A stretch of 64,000 nt of DNA from Fortiea contorta PCC 7126 (GCF_000332295.1 NZ_KB235930.1:4119895-4183894), one strand, 5' to 3'. Positions 40,217 through 49,090 are shown, numbered from the stretch's first letter. Notes: a model not told the origin generated them from the sequence alone. A program made the numbers and translations.

Positions 40217-40480
40217 ATGGTAAAAGTTCAAGAAATCCCATTGCATCAGATTCAGCGGCCCTTACCCCGTCAGAATGATCCCGATAAAGTCCAAGCCTTA
40301 ATGGAGTCGATAGCAGCGATTGGGCAGCAAGAACCTATAGATATCTTAGAAGTAGATGGGCGCTACTACGGCTTTTCCGGTTGTCATCGCTATGAGGCTT
40401 GTCAGCGCCTAGGGAAAGAAACTATCTTAGCCAGAGTCCGCAAAGCTCCCAAAAGCGTTCTCAAGATGCACATAGCATAA
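40217..40480 (+). CDS. srxA: Sulfiredoxin
   Basis: An 87-residue ParB-fold enzyme that reduces over-oxidised (sulfinic) 2-Cys peroxiredoxin with ATP. The catalytic signature FSGCHRYEACQRLG is present and the N-terminus (VQEIPLHQIQRPLPRQNDPDKVQALMESI) fits the family. Its position 183 bases upstream of a Dps gene on the same strand groups it with oxidative-stress functions. The AGGAAAA before the ATG is a plausible ribosome site. Confidence 0.93.
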   Translation: MVKVQEIPLHQIQRPLPRQNDPDKVQALMESIAAIGQQEPIDILEVDGRYYGFSGCHRYEACQRLGKETILARVRKAPKSVLKMHIA

Positions 40481-40663
40481 ATCAGTCCAAAAAAGTTGAA
40501 GTATGAAACCACCTCATTGATTGTGTAATCAGCCTGGAACTACGGACTTGCTAAATTTTCACCCAGTCTAGATGTAGTGACTTTTTTCATCATTCATCCA
40601 AGAGACTTCCTTCGTAAACAGTTACAAATGATAACTAAATAAATCACCAATCAGGAGAAAATT

Positions 40664-41155
40664 ATGTCATCTCAACCACAAGTTTCACCTTTGAACATCG
40701 GTATTGACGAAGCTAGCAGAGCGAAAATTGCCGACGGCTTATCTCGGCTATTAGCTGACACCTATACACTGTATCTAAAAACCCATAACTTCCACTGGAA
40801 TGTGACAGGGCCAATGTTCCAAACTTTACACTTGATGTTTGAGACGCAGTATACAGAATTAGCCTTAGCAGTTGATTTAGTAGCCGAGAGAATCAGAGCA
40901 TTAGGCTATCCCGCACCAGGAACCTACAGCCAGTATGCCCAACTCAGTTCCATTCCCGAAACAGAGGGAGTACCGAAAGCCAAGGAAATGATTAGTCTGT
41001 TGGTAGCTGGACAAGAAGCCATAGTGCGGACTGCGCGGTCAATTTTTCCTCTAGTGGAAGAAGTGAACGACGAACCCACCGCCGATTTGTTGACCCAACG
41101 GATGCAAGTGCATGAAAAAACAGCTTGGATGTTGAGAAGTTTGCTGGAAGAATAA
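40664..41155 (+). CDS. Dps-family ferritin-like protein
   Basis: A 163-residue four-helix protein forming dodecamers that oxidise iron with peroxide and store it. The ferroxidase-site residues are in KTHNFHWNVTGPMFQTLHLMFE (His, then His and Glu of the neighbouring subunit), then ETQYTELALAVDLVAERIRALG. It ends MRSLLEE-like (AWMLRSLLEE). The N-terminal tail lacks the Lys-rich DNA-binding patch of E. coli Dps. An AGGAGAAAA ribosome site is perfectly placed. It likely protects against iron/peroxide stress together with the adjacent sulfiredoxin. Confidence 0.93.
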   Translation: MSSQPQVSPLNIGIDEASRAKIADGLSRLLADTYTLYLKTHNFHWNVTGPMFQTLHLMFETQYTELALAVDLVAERIRALGYPAPGTYSQYAQLSSIPETEGVPKAKEMISLLVAGQEAIVRTARSIFPLVEEVNDEPTADLLTQRMQVHEKTAWMLRSLLEE

Positions 41156-41157
41156 AA

Positions 41158-41305
41158 GGAGGTGATGGGGGGGTGGGGTGATGGGGGGATGGGGTGAAAA
41201 GAATTTATGCTTACGCTTCTCCATCTTCCTCGTCTTCCCACACTCCCCACACCTCCCACACTCCCCACCTCCCCACCTCCCCACCTCCCCATCTCTCGAC
41301 ACTCG
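41158..41305. repeat. Paired G-rich and C-rich low-complexity tracts
   Basis: A G-rich tract (41158-41196, gggtgatggggg-like) is followed by a C-rich tract (41217-41294, repeating ccccacctcccc, cacactcccc). The two could pair into a large hairpin, and the G strand has several G-runs suitable for a quadruplex. This is a common intergenic repeat type in this genome (see 31154, 52700). It separates Dps from the HTH/GrpE-like gene and contains no gene. Confidence 0.85.
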
Positions 41306-41308
41306 CCC

Positions 41309-41956
41309 ATGCTCCAAGATAATTACACCCAAAAGTTACAAGACTTGATGCAAAAACTGGGTATTTCTAGTTTTAGAGCACTCAGTCGCGTCAGTGGTGT
41401 TTCGCAACATCAAATACTGCTGTTGCGACAGGGAAAGCTGGAACAGATGCGGGTGGAGGCGTTGGTTAAACTTTCTCAAGGGTTACAGATCCCATTGAGT
41501 GAATTAATCAGCGCTTTTTCTGGGTTGAGTGTGAGGGTTGAGAAAAGTTTTGATTCTGAAGTGAATATCTTAAGAGAAGAGTATGAGCGATCGCAACTGC
41601 AACTACAACAACAGCGAGAACTTTTACTCCAAGCATTCCAGCAGTCGAGTTTGCAACTGCTGGAATCTTTGTTGTTGCAATTTCCCACCGCAGCCCAAAA
41701 AGCACGGGAGAATCCAGAGTTAGCCGCCGTGAACATCTTACCGCTGGTAGAAAAACCCCTAGCTAGATTATTGCAGGAATGGGGAATAGAAGCGATCGCA
41801 CCTGTGGGCGCAGAAATACCATACGATCCCCAACTCCATCAACTCATGGATGGTACAGCACAACTAGGGGAAATAGTCAAGGTGCGTTACCCAGGCTACC
41901 GTCAGCGAGACAGACTCCTGTACCGAGCCAAAGTCAGCCTTGTGAGCAAAATTTAG
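41309..41956 (+). CDS. HTH, coiled-coil and GrpE-like C-terminal domain protein
   Basis: A 215-residue protein. Residues about 8-65 form an XRE-type HTH (SFRALSRVSGVSQHQILLLRQ). A Gln/Glu-rich coiled coil follows (about 80-125), then a C-terminal head that resembles GrpE: GAEIPYDPQLHQLMDG, GEIVKVRYPGY and DRLLYRAKVS align with the GrpE beta-domain pattern. I therefore infer a nucleotide-exchange-like module joined to a DNA- or protein-binding HTH. The start is placed at the ATG at 41309 (MLQDNYTQ); the frame from 41207 would translate the C-rich repeat. Role unknown. Confidence 0.75.
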   Translation: MLQDNYTQKLQDLMQKLGISSFRALSRVSGVSQHQILLLRQGKLEQMRVEALVKLSQGLQIPLSELISAFSGLSVRVEKSFDSEVNILREEYERSQLQLQQQRELLLQAFQQSSLQLLESLLLQFPTAAQKARENPELAAVNILPLVEKPLARLLQEWGIEAIAPVGAEIPYDPQLHQLMDGTAQLGEIVKVRYPGYRQRDRLLYRAKVSLVSKI

Positions 41957-42510
41957 ATGTTTTGGATGTAGAGACGAAGCGAAAGCAGCGTCTTCAGCTA
42001 CCTCTTGTTAGAAAACCGCCCAGCTTGGGAAAACTAAAACAGCGCCAAGAATTTTTTCCCTACCGATGGGTATTCTTCAATGATGCTTTTGCTAGCTTCA
42101 CCGGATTGAATTCAAAAGAATATTGTAATTTACCCCTAGTAGAAAGTTACGTTGAGCAATTTCACCAAGTATTTATGAATATTTTTGCGAATGCAATTGA
42201 TGCTTTAGAAGAGTCAATTTTGAAGAAAAAAATAAACGGAACTCCTCAGATTTGCATTCGTACCGAATTACGAGAGTCGAACCTAGTCAATGTTAGCACT
42301 AGTGACAATGACATGGAAATATTAAATCAAGTTAAACAAAGACTTTTCAATCTCTTTTTTACTACTAAACCCCTTAGCAAAGGTACTGGTATGAGCCTAT
42401 CTATTAGCTACCAAATAATTTCTCAAAAGCATCGCGATTCTTGAGAGTATTTTTTACACTTAGGATGTGGTACTGAGTTTTCGATTACTATTTCCCTAGA
42501 GCAAAATTAA
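41957..42510 (+). pseudogene. Decayed histidine-kinase C-terminal fragment
   Basis: After the HTH/GrpE-like stop, one frame reads segments of a histidine-kinase ATPase domain. The N-box-like QVFMNIFANAIDALEES is followed by QICIRTEL, LFNLFFTTKPLSKGTGMSLSISYQIISQKH, and, after an in-frame TGA at 42442-42444, LGCGTEFSITISLEQN ending at 42510. No kinase start, no HisKA domain and no intact G1 box (the D-N-G-x-G region is lost) are present. It looks like a remnant of a PAS/GAF-type kinase. The open frame 41779-42444 overlaps the neighbouring gene in another phase and is real only in its second half. Confidence 0.82.
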
Positions 42511-42781
42511 TACTAAAAGAATAATAACTGCCAAAATTTAAACTAATTTTTAAATTTACGAGTAAAAAAAGACTAGTATAGTGCTTTGAGATTAGATAGT
42601 ATTTAGTGGCTAGTAGTTTTTATCTAATAAGTAATTCATGCTGCGTAAATTATAATTAATAAAAAACTGGTTGTCATGAATATTTCATGACTTTATATTT
42701 GCCAATGATTCCACAAATGAATTAACATTAGTATATAATACAAGCAAAATCAAAGTATATTAAGAAAATAAGGAATTAATC

Positions 42782-43114
42782 ATGATAGTACAACAAGAAG
42801 TACAAGTGATCAAGCTGAATGGAATTATCAATGCAGCACAATCGCAGGAATTACGAATAAAAATTACAGAACTTGCAGAAACTGGTGCAAAAATTGTCCT
42901 AATTGATTGTCAAGATGTAACATTTATGGATAGTTCAGCATTAGGAGCATTAGTACTAGCTTTTAAAGCCTTGCGAGCAGTTAATATCAAATTAGTTTTG
43001 TGTGCGATTAATGAACAAGTAAAAATCCTATTTGAACTAACTAGTATGGATAAAGTTTTTGAAATTTTTTCCAGTCAAGACGAATTTCATCACTTCATAA
43101 ACTCGCAAAACTAA
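42782..43114 (+). CDS. STAS-domain anti-sigma-factor antagonist
   Basis: A 110-residue single STAS domain with the phospho-acceptor Ser in FMDSSALGALVLAF and INAAQSQELR near the N-terminus. Such proteins switch partner by phosphorylation and dephosphorylation with serine kinases and PP2C phosphatases. The neighbouring convergent gene encodes a response-regulator SpoIIE phosphatase, the natural partner. The last four bases of the two genes overlap (43111-43114). No anti-sigma kinase is nearby. Confidence 0.92.
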   Translation: MIVQQEVQVIKLNGIINAAQSQELRIKITELAETGAKIVLIDCQDVTFMDSSALGALVLAFKALRAVNIKLVLCAINEQVKILFELTSMDKVFEIFSSQDEFHHFINSQN

Positions 43115-44253
43115 TCAAACTTAATTTGGAGTATGGATAAATCATCTTCAAATGTCTCATGAGACTGCAAAGCAGATAGATAATTTAACACTTGGTCTAA
43201 TTGATAGTCTACATTAGATTGTAAACTCACAAGTAGTTGAATAAATCCATCCAGACTCCAGAGCTTGCCGTCTGATTTAGTAATTTCATAAGCACCGTCA
43301 CTAAAGATATAAAGCGTACTGGATGTTTCTATATTACAAAATCCATCGACATATGCTGCTTCTGGAAACATTCCTACCGGCATACCGGGAGTTCTCAAAA
43401 GTTGAACTTCTGTATGATGAGGAGATTTGCCAGATAATAATATTGCAGGTGGATGACCAGCACTGGCATAAATTAACTGGCGCTTAACTTTGTTGTAAAC
43501 TCCATACCAAATGGTGAAATATTTATCATTTTGATAACTAATTTGGAAAGTATCGTTCAAAGCCCTAAGTACATGACTTGGCTGGTAATAATTTAGGCTT
43601 TTCAGGGCGCGGGAGCGCAGCAAGTTTAACACTGAAATTGAGGGAAGAGTGGCTTTGAGTCCGTGTCCAGCAGTATCAAGTAAGTAGATTGCCAAATAAT
43701 CAGAATCAAGCCAGTAATAATCGAAACAATCGCCACCAAGTTGTCGTGAAGGGATGAATCGGGAATTGATACTCAAAGGTTCCCTCATAGGTAAGGGTAG
43801 CAGCGAGCGCACATATTCTGCAGCTTGTGACAATTCTGCTTCTAAAAGCTGTTTTTGAGTTTGCAAATCTCGACTCAATTGATGTAAGCGCAACCCCGCC
43901 CGTAACCGAGCTTGCAATTCATTTTTTTCTATAGGTTTAGAAATGAAATCATCAGCACCAGCATCTAAACCCTTGACACGATCAGCAACTGAATCTAAAG
44001 ATGTTAATAAAATAAAGAAAATGGTAGATAAATTTGGATCTGTTTTAATGCGATGACAGACTTCTAAACCATTTAAACCAGGCATAATCCAATCACAAAG
44101 AATTAATGCTGGTTGGTAAGTAAGCACTTTTGCCATTCCTTCCTCGCCGTTACAAGCTATGACTACCTCATAGCCCTGCTTTTCTAACATCCTTTTAAGT
44201 AATATTTGAATTGAAGAATCATCATCAATTACCAAAATTTTAAACATAGGCAA
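43111..44253 (-). CDS. Response regulator with SpoIIE-type PP2C phosphatase
   Basis: A 380-residue protein. A receiver domain (about 4-122) has acidic pocket DDD near the start, the phospho-accepting Asp in LILCDWIMPGLNG and Lys in DDFISKPIEKNEL. A coiled linker (about 130-155) is followed by a SpoIIE/RsbU phosphatase (about 165-380) with GGDCFDYYWLDS, DTAGHGLKATLPS and FSDGAYEITKSDG metal-binding Asp residues. Phosphorylation of the receiver should control dephosphorylation of a STAS protein, likely the one encoded at 42782. The controlled sigma factor is not in the window. Confidence 0.94.
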   Translation of the reverse strand: MPMFKILVIDDDSSIQILLKRMLEKQGYEVVIACNGEEGMAKVLTYQPALILCDWIMPGLNGLEVCHRIKTDPNLSTIFFILLTSLDSVADRVKGLDAGADDFISKPIEKNELQARLRAGLRLHQLSRDLQTQKQLLEAELSQAAEYVRSLLPLPMREPLSINSRFIPSRQLGGDCFDYYWLDSDYLAIYLLDTAGHGLKATLPSISVLNLLRSRALKSLNYYQPSHVLRALNDTFQISYQNDKYFTIWYGVYNKVKRQLIYASAGHPPAILLSGKSPHHTEVQLLRTPGMPVGMFPEAAYVDGFCNIETSSTLYIFSDGAYEITKSDGKLWSLDGFIQLLVSLQSNVDYQLDQVLNYLSALQSHETFEDDLSILQIKFD

Positions 44254-44343
44254 AGACAGTTAGATTTAGTTAGTAATTTGCTACATAAATCAAAATTTAA
44301 AATATACTCAAATTGGATGCTTTTCAAAGCATAGCTTTATCAA

Positions 44344-45111
44344 CTATGGAGGTGATAGAGGATTTAGCCACAAAAGCATAGTACGTTTTAGTTGATTTAA
44401 ATCACGATATACCTCTTGCTTAAACCATTGCCCGATAGCATCAATAGGCGTAAAAGATGTTCCAGTTTGCCATTGAAAATCTTGACCTAAAGGTGTAGTG
44501 TGAGTCCCTGGTAAAGTTTGTATTGTCACCATTTCCTCAAAACGCTCTTGTAAAATTTTACTCAAAGCTGCGGATTGGTCGATGGTATCATTACTAAATT
44601 TTATGATTAAGTTGCGACGGACATTGTAGCGTTCCTGCACCAACTTGCTAGTTTCTATGGGGTTAGGGGTAAACTCAATCGCTAAAGCAGAATTGAATTG
44701 CTCTACCAAGGGGATAGCGTCCCTAGCAGCATAGTTGTTAAAAGATATCAAAATATTACCCGCACGTTCCACAGCAGATTGACTACCAATCAGCAAATGG
44801 AGTTTACAACCCATGCTGTGTCCCACACCATAAGTGGGGAGGTACAGCTTGCGTAGGCTGGCTGTATCATATAAGCGTTCTAGAGTCCGCTCAAAATTCA
44901 GTAGTACAGATTTAGCGATCGCTGTATGATCCAAGGTATTAATAAAAGGTGTAGCAATAATAACATACCCTTTATTGGCTAGTTGTTCTAGTATCCAACG
45001 GTAAGTTAAGTGAGGCGCTGTAGCGACGAACGCACCTCCTAAGAAATGGATAATACCGATAGGATTTCGGGGAATCAGTACCCAGTTTCCTCTAATTTCT
45101 TTCCAGTCCAT
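44344..45111 (-). CDS. DUF1350-family alpha/beta-hydrolase-like protein
   Basis: A 255-residue protein common to cyanobacteria and chloroplasts. It has GIIHFLGGAFVATAPHLTYRW near the N-terminus and the nucleophile-elbow-like GVGHSMGCKLHLLI. A later His (LPGTHTTPLGQDF) could complete a triad. The family (DUF1350) has no established reaction; an esterase or lipase is plausible. It stands 90 bases upstream of the SpoIIE gene (same strand) and could be in one transcript with it. Confidence 0.8.
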   Translation of the reverse strand: MDWKEIRGNWVLIPRNPIGIIHFLGGAFVATAPHLTYRWILEQLANKGYVIIATPFINTLDHTAIAKSVLLNFERTLERLYDTASLRKLYLPTYGVGHSMGCKLHLLIGSQSAVERAGNILISFNNYAARDAIPLVEQFNSALAIEFTPNPIETSKLVQERYNVRRNLIIKFSNDTIDQSAALSKILQERFEEMVTIQTLPGTHTTPLGQDFQWQTGTSFTPIDAIGQWFKQEVYRDLNQLKRTMLLWLNPLSPP

Positions 45112-45227
45112 ACCGACAGCGTGAATTTTCTTAACACTTCTCTATGTTAGACCGGACTAGGGAATGGTGAATGGCGAGATGATGAGAGAGATAACTCATC
45201 AGCCATAGCATCTATTCCTAAATTTTT

Positions 45228-45959
45228 TCATCGCTGGTTCTGTAACCTTTTCATTTCGTGTTGCACATCTAATGCAATTTGCAACGCTTCGTTTAATAAT
45301 CTTCCATGCTCAGTCGCTTGTTCATTAACTTGCATTGCTGTTAAAGTCGCTAAATTATTCACAAAAAGTTCGCTATTACTGAGAATAAAATTCCTATTTT
45401 CCCTTAAAATTCTTTCGGTCTTCAAAGCGCGAACTAAATCTGCTCTTGTCAGTTTTAAAGCTTCAATAACACTCTCTCTTTGGTGAATACATATATCTGG
45501 ATTACCAGCATCTTCTATTTGGTCGTTGATATCGATGGCTTTGATCACAGCATTGTATCTATCAACATCATTCAACAGAATTTGCAAAGAATTTGTCAAG
45601 TTTGCTTTGAGAATTTTACTGCGTTTTCTCCAGAGCAAATATAAGACTGTTTGTGTGACACCGCCAACCCATAAACTTAAAACAATAAATAAGATCCAGG
45701 ATGGAATTGTCACCCAACTAGCAAAAATTCTGATAACGATATCAAACAGTAGGTAGCCAAAAACAGCTATAGAAAAACTGATGAAAACTACCGTAGCCCC
45801 TTCAGTTACCTTAATTTTTTCAATAATTTTTTTAACAAATTTATTGAGGTATTTAGTAATAATTAAAAGTTCGTCTTTCACTGGTAAATTAGTCAAGTTT
45901 TGCAAATTTTTTTGACTAATTTCTAATCCTTGTAAATCATTTCGCACAGTTTTTCCCAC
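45228..45959 (-). CDS. Membrane protein with flanking coiled coils, hypothetical
   Basis: A 243-residue protein. A polar N-terminal part (about 1-50) leads into two membrane helices (about 52-78, VVFISFSIAVFGYLLFDIVI; about 84-110, WILFIVLSLWVGGVTQTVL). A charged helical C-terminus follows (about 112-243) with heptad-like leucines and the end NEALQIALDVQHEMKRLQNQ. No family is recognised. Such hairpin membrane proteins with a cytoplasmic helical bundle can be sensors or scaffolds. Monocistronic by position. Confidence 0.6.
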   Translation of the reverse strand: MGKTVRNDLQGLEISQKNLQNLTNLPVKDELLIITKYLNKFVKKIIEKIKVTEGATVVFISFSIAVFGYLLFDIVIRIFASWVTIPSWILFIVLSLWVGGVTQTVLYLLWRKRSKILKANLTNSLQILLNDVDRYNAVIKAIDINDQIEDAGNPDICIHQRESVIEALKLTRADLVRALKTERILRENRNFILSNSELFVNNLATLTAMQVNEQATEHGRLLNEALQIALDVQHEMKRLQNQR

Positions 45960-46622
45960 CTTGCCATAATAGTTATTTAGTACAATATAACAATCAGATT
46001 TTGGGAATGGTAATCAACGAATTGTTATGTCTAGGATTTTTCAATAAATCATTAAAAAAAATTGTTGACATTAGATGATATTTTTTTATAGAAGTCAACA
46101 ATAATAGTTCGTTTGTCAAAAGATCAACTTAATAGTGTCATGAGTGTTGTAAATTGTCACGATATTCCACAATGATTGAGGGTTTTCTGTACCATTGTAG
46201 CTAGCGAATTGCTGATGAGCAATGATTTTTTCTCAAGATAGCCTTAACACCATCCGTTAGTACCGTGTTCAAAGGTTCAACTGGCTAGTAAAGTTACATC
46301 TTCATTAAGTAGTAATTAAGGATGCTGGATTTGTTAATTACTATAATTTTGCTGAGAGATGAAAATTTAAGATTTGTAATAATGAGTAAGCTGATGGCAA
46401 AAGTTTTAACTTGAAGCGGCGGACATTTTTAAAGCAGTTGCTACGCTAAGAGAAGCCGTCCATTTTCCGAGAAATGCTCTGGGTGCGCTAGTGATAGCCT
46501 TTTCTAGGTAGAACTAATACATATCTAATAACAGCTTGCATACTTAGATATGAAACTAATAAAGCCTATTTGAGCAATTCTGCCTCAGTTGAGCATTTGC
46601 TAATGCTGATACTTATGTCAAG
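45960..46622. other. 660-base region upstream of the Ser/Thr kinase
   Basis: No coding frame. A good sigma-70-type promoter on the plus strand lies at 46065-46092, more than 500 bases from the kinase start, so a long leader or a small RNA is possible. Near 46435-46480 there is a degenerate element 'gctacgctaagagaagcc' of a dispersed kind. The rest is AT-rich. Confidence 0.5.
46065..46092 (+). promoter_or_regulatory. Predicted sigma-70-type promoter
   Basis: TTGACA (46065-46070) is followed after 16 bases by TATAGA (46087-46092), close to consensus. The start of transcription would be near 46099, giving either a 520-base leader for the kinase gene or a separate untranslated RNA. Confidence 0.5.
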
Positions 46623-48038
46623 ATGAAGAAGAGGACGGACATAAGTCAAACAATGTTAGGAAATTTACTAGACGGGCGTTATCAAGTCCTCCAGGTTCTG
46701 GGTGGAGGAGGATTCGGTCAAACATACATTGCTGAAGACACCCATCGACCGGGTTCGCCAAAATGTGTTGTCAAGCATCTCAAGCCAATTACGCATAACC
46801 CAGAGTTTCTGAAAACTGCTAGGCGACTATTTACTAGCGAAGCAGAAACATTAGAAAAGTTAGGAAGTCACGACCAAATTCCCCGACTTTTAGCTTACTT
46901 TGAAGAGAACCAAGAATTTTTTTTGGTGCAAGATTTTATTGCTGGAAATTCCCTGAAAGCAGAACTACTACCGGGTCAAAAATGGACAGAAGAGCAAGTT
47001 ATTCAACTTTTATATCAAATATTAATTGTTCTGGAATTTATTCATAGTCAAAAAGTTATCCATCGTGATATTAAACCAGAAAATATTATTAGAAGAGAAC
47101 AAGACAACAAGTTAGTGTTAATTGATTTTGGCGCAGTCAAGCAAGTTCAAAATCAACTGTTCACAGTTCCAGGACAAACAGATATTAGTATTGCTATCGG
47201 CACACCAGGATACATGTCAACAGAACAGGGACGAGGTAAACCCCGCCCTAACAGTGATATTTATTCTTTAGGAATGATTGGTATCCAGGCGCTGACGGGG
47301 TTGCATCCTAGACAAATGGAAGAAGACCACAATACAGGAGAAATTCACTGGCAACATCAAGCTATAGTTAGTCCAGGGTTGTCAGAAATACTATCAAAAA
47401 TGGTGTTGCACCATTTCAAAGAACGCTACCAATCAGCAACAAATGTGATTGAAGCTCTACAGCAACTGCATACTCAAATAGAGGTGCAATTAACTCAAGC
47501 ACCGTTAGCTATTTCCTCATTTTTTCCACCTGTAATTAACAAATCACCTGATAAAATTGCCACCACAGAACAGTATAACTATTTAGAAAATATGCTTTTA
47601 GAATTTGTCGGACCTGTCGCCCCGACGCTGTTACGACAAATAGCATTATCAGCGCCCAGTTATGAAGAATTAATTGATAATTTAGCAGTTCATCTCACAG
47701 AGCAACAACAAACTCAGTTTAAGCAGAAAGCAACTTCGATGTTCAAGGAATCAACTCTTAAACAGGAAAGCCAATCTAAAAATTTACCAACCAATACACC
47801 CCAGACTAGTCAACCGCAAATAAATGCAGTAGAGTCAATCAGCGAAAACTTTATCCGTCAGTGTGAGCGAGAATTAGCCAATTTAATTGGGCCCATCGCT
47901 AATTTTATTGTCCAAAAATCCCTGAGTTCTGCTCCGCAAATTTCTCGCACAGAACTCATAAAGATTCTCGCAGCGGAAATTCCTGACTCCCAAAAAGCTT
48001 TAAAATTTCAAGAACGTCTACTAACACTCAAAGATTAA
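46623..48038 (+). CDS. Hanks-type Ser/Thr protein kinase with repeated C-terminal domain
   Basis: A 471-residue soluble kinase. The Gly-rich loop (LGGGGFGQTYIAED), Lys in CVVKHLKP, the catalytic HRDIKPENII and DFGAVKQ, and the activation segment ending GTPGYMSTEQ are intact, so the kinase should be active. The C-terminal third has two copies of an approximately 50-residue helical domain: about 318-370 (LLEFVGPVAPTLLRQIALS) and about 415-468 (LANLIGPIANFIVQKSLSS), separated by a Ser/Gln-rich linker. No membrane helix is present. Its targets are not indicated by context. Confidence 0.93.
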   Translation: MKKRTDISQTMLGNLLDGRYQVLQVLGGGGFGQTYIAEDTHRPGSPKCVVKHLKPITHNPEFLKTARRLFTSEAETLEKLGSHDQIPRLLAYFEENQEFFLVQDFIAGNSLKAELLPGQKWTEEQVIQLLYQILIVLEFIHSQKVIHRDIKPENIIRREQDNKLVLIDFGAVKQVQNQLFTVPGQTDISIAIGTPGYMSTEQGRGKPRPNSDIYSLGMIGIQALTGLHPRQMEEDHNTGEIHWQHQAIVSPGLSEILSKMVLHHFKERYQSATNVIEALQQLHTQIEVQLTQAPLAISSFFPPVINKSPDKIATTEQYNYLENMLLEFVGPVAPTLLRQIALSAPSYEELIDNLAVHLTEQQQTQFKQKATSMFKESTLKQESQSKNLPTNTPQTSQPQINAVESISENFIRQCERELANLIGPIANFIVQKSLSSAPQISRTELIKILAAEIPDSQKALKFQERLLTLKD

Positions 48039-48042
48039 ATTA

Positions 48043-48942
48043 TTAGTTTTTCTGGTTTAATAACTTCATAGCTATTTCCAAACTAGATTTCATGCGATTG
48101 AATGCGGCTGCTAACCCACCAATTTCGTCTTGAGAATTTTCCTCAAAGCTAGCATCCATATCACCAGTACTAACTTGCTGCGCTATTTTTTCAATTTTTC
48201 TAATTCGTTGCACTACATATTTTTTGATGAGAAAATTAATTAGCAGCAAGATGACTGCAAACACAGCTATTAAGATTCCCGTAATTAAAGACCAAGTTTG
48301 TTTGGCGTTATCAAAAATCTCTTCCGAGGGCACGGAAATCACTTGGGCGGCGACAATTTGATTGAGTTTCCATCCAAAACCATTTTCTGTACCATAGGTT
48401 GCTAACTGACTTTTAGGAGCCTGTTCTGGTGTGGAATGACAGCGCAGACATTTCTGATCTGTAATTACTAGAGGATTGGCTATATAAAATACTTTACCTT
48501 CAGCAAAATCACGGTAGCCTGATAGTTCTTTAAGGTTGGTATTGCTGCGAAAACGCTCGACAAGTTGTGTTTCAAAATTATCAGCTTTATCTCTTAAATT
48601 TGTCGGATTCAAAGTGGCTTCTTTATAAAGAAAATTTTTATATTCTTCGTTTTTCCGCAAATTCTCAAATACTTCTGTGGCAGAATAAGCTGGTACTGTT
48701 TCGGCGATGAAAGCGGGTTCTGTTTCCAGTCTAGCTGCTAGCAGGGGATTGATGCGATTTTGTGTGTAGTTTCTGACAGCATTCATCGCTTTGATGAGAA
48801 TCAGCGCTTTATTGGTTACTTCATTTTGTGCTTTGTGTTGCAACACACTTGATAGAGCCGTACCGCTGACGAAAATGCTGACTATAAAAACTATTGTGAG
48901 CAGTAAGTTAACTTTTGTACCTATTTTTAAGTTTTTTAACAT
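48043..48942 (-). CDS. DUF3365 heme-c sensor with HAMP domain
   Basis: A membrane protein of about 299 residues from the ATG at 48942 (MLKNLKIGTKVNLLL). It has an N-terminal membrane helix, an extracytoplasmic DUF3365 (Tll0287-like) domain with one c-type heme motif (KCLRCHSTPE), and a second membrane helix (LITGILIAVFAVILLLINFL). A cytoplasmic HAMP domain follows (VQRIRKIEKIAQQVSTGD ... DEIGGLAAAFNRM). The polypeptide ends just after HAMP, so there is no kinase, cyclase or receptor output; it must signal through a partner or act as a redox/gas sensor. The upstream GTG/ATG start (48996) adds a poorly supported extension. Confidence 0.88.
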   Translation of the reverse strand: MLKNLKIGTKVNLLLTIVFIVSIFVSGTALSSVLQHKAQNEVTNKALILIKAMNAVRNYTQNRINPLLAARLETEPAFIAETVPAYSATEVFENLRKNEEYKNFLYKEATLNPTNLRDKADNFETQLVERFRSNTNLKELSGYRDFAEGKVFYIANPLVITDQKCLRCHSTPEQAPKSQLATYGTENGFGWKLNQIVAAQVISVPSEEIFDNAKQTWSLITGILIAVFAVILLLINFLIKKYVVQRIRKIEKIAQQVSTGDMDASFEENSQDEIGGLAAAFNRMKSSLEIAMKLLNQKN

Positions 48943-49090
48943 ATGGTTGTGAGCATCAATAATTACAAAATAATGTGATATTATACTCGAATTCACCTGA
49001 TTTTTATAGATGCTAACAAGTAAATAAATATTAACTTTGAAGTAATCAAAATCTAGCTAGGCTAAGAATAAAAAACTTAAAAAATAAACG

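Noticed and set aside
41779-41956. Dual-coding overlap between the HTH/GrpE-like gene and the kinase fragment
   Set aside because: The first part of the second frame has low-complexity Arg/Ser/Pro composition typical of an off-frame reading; likeness to kinase begins only after 41957.
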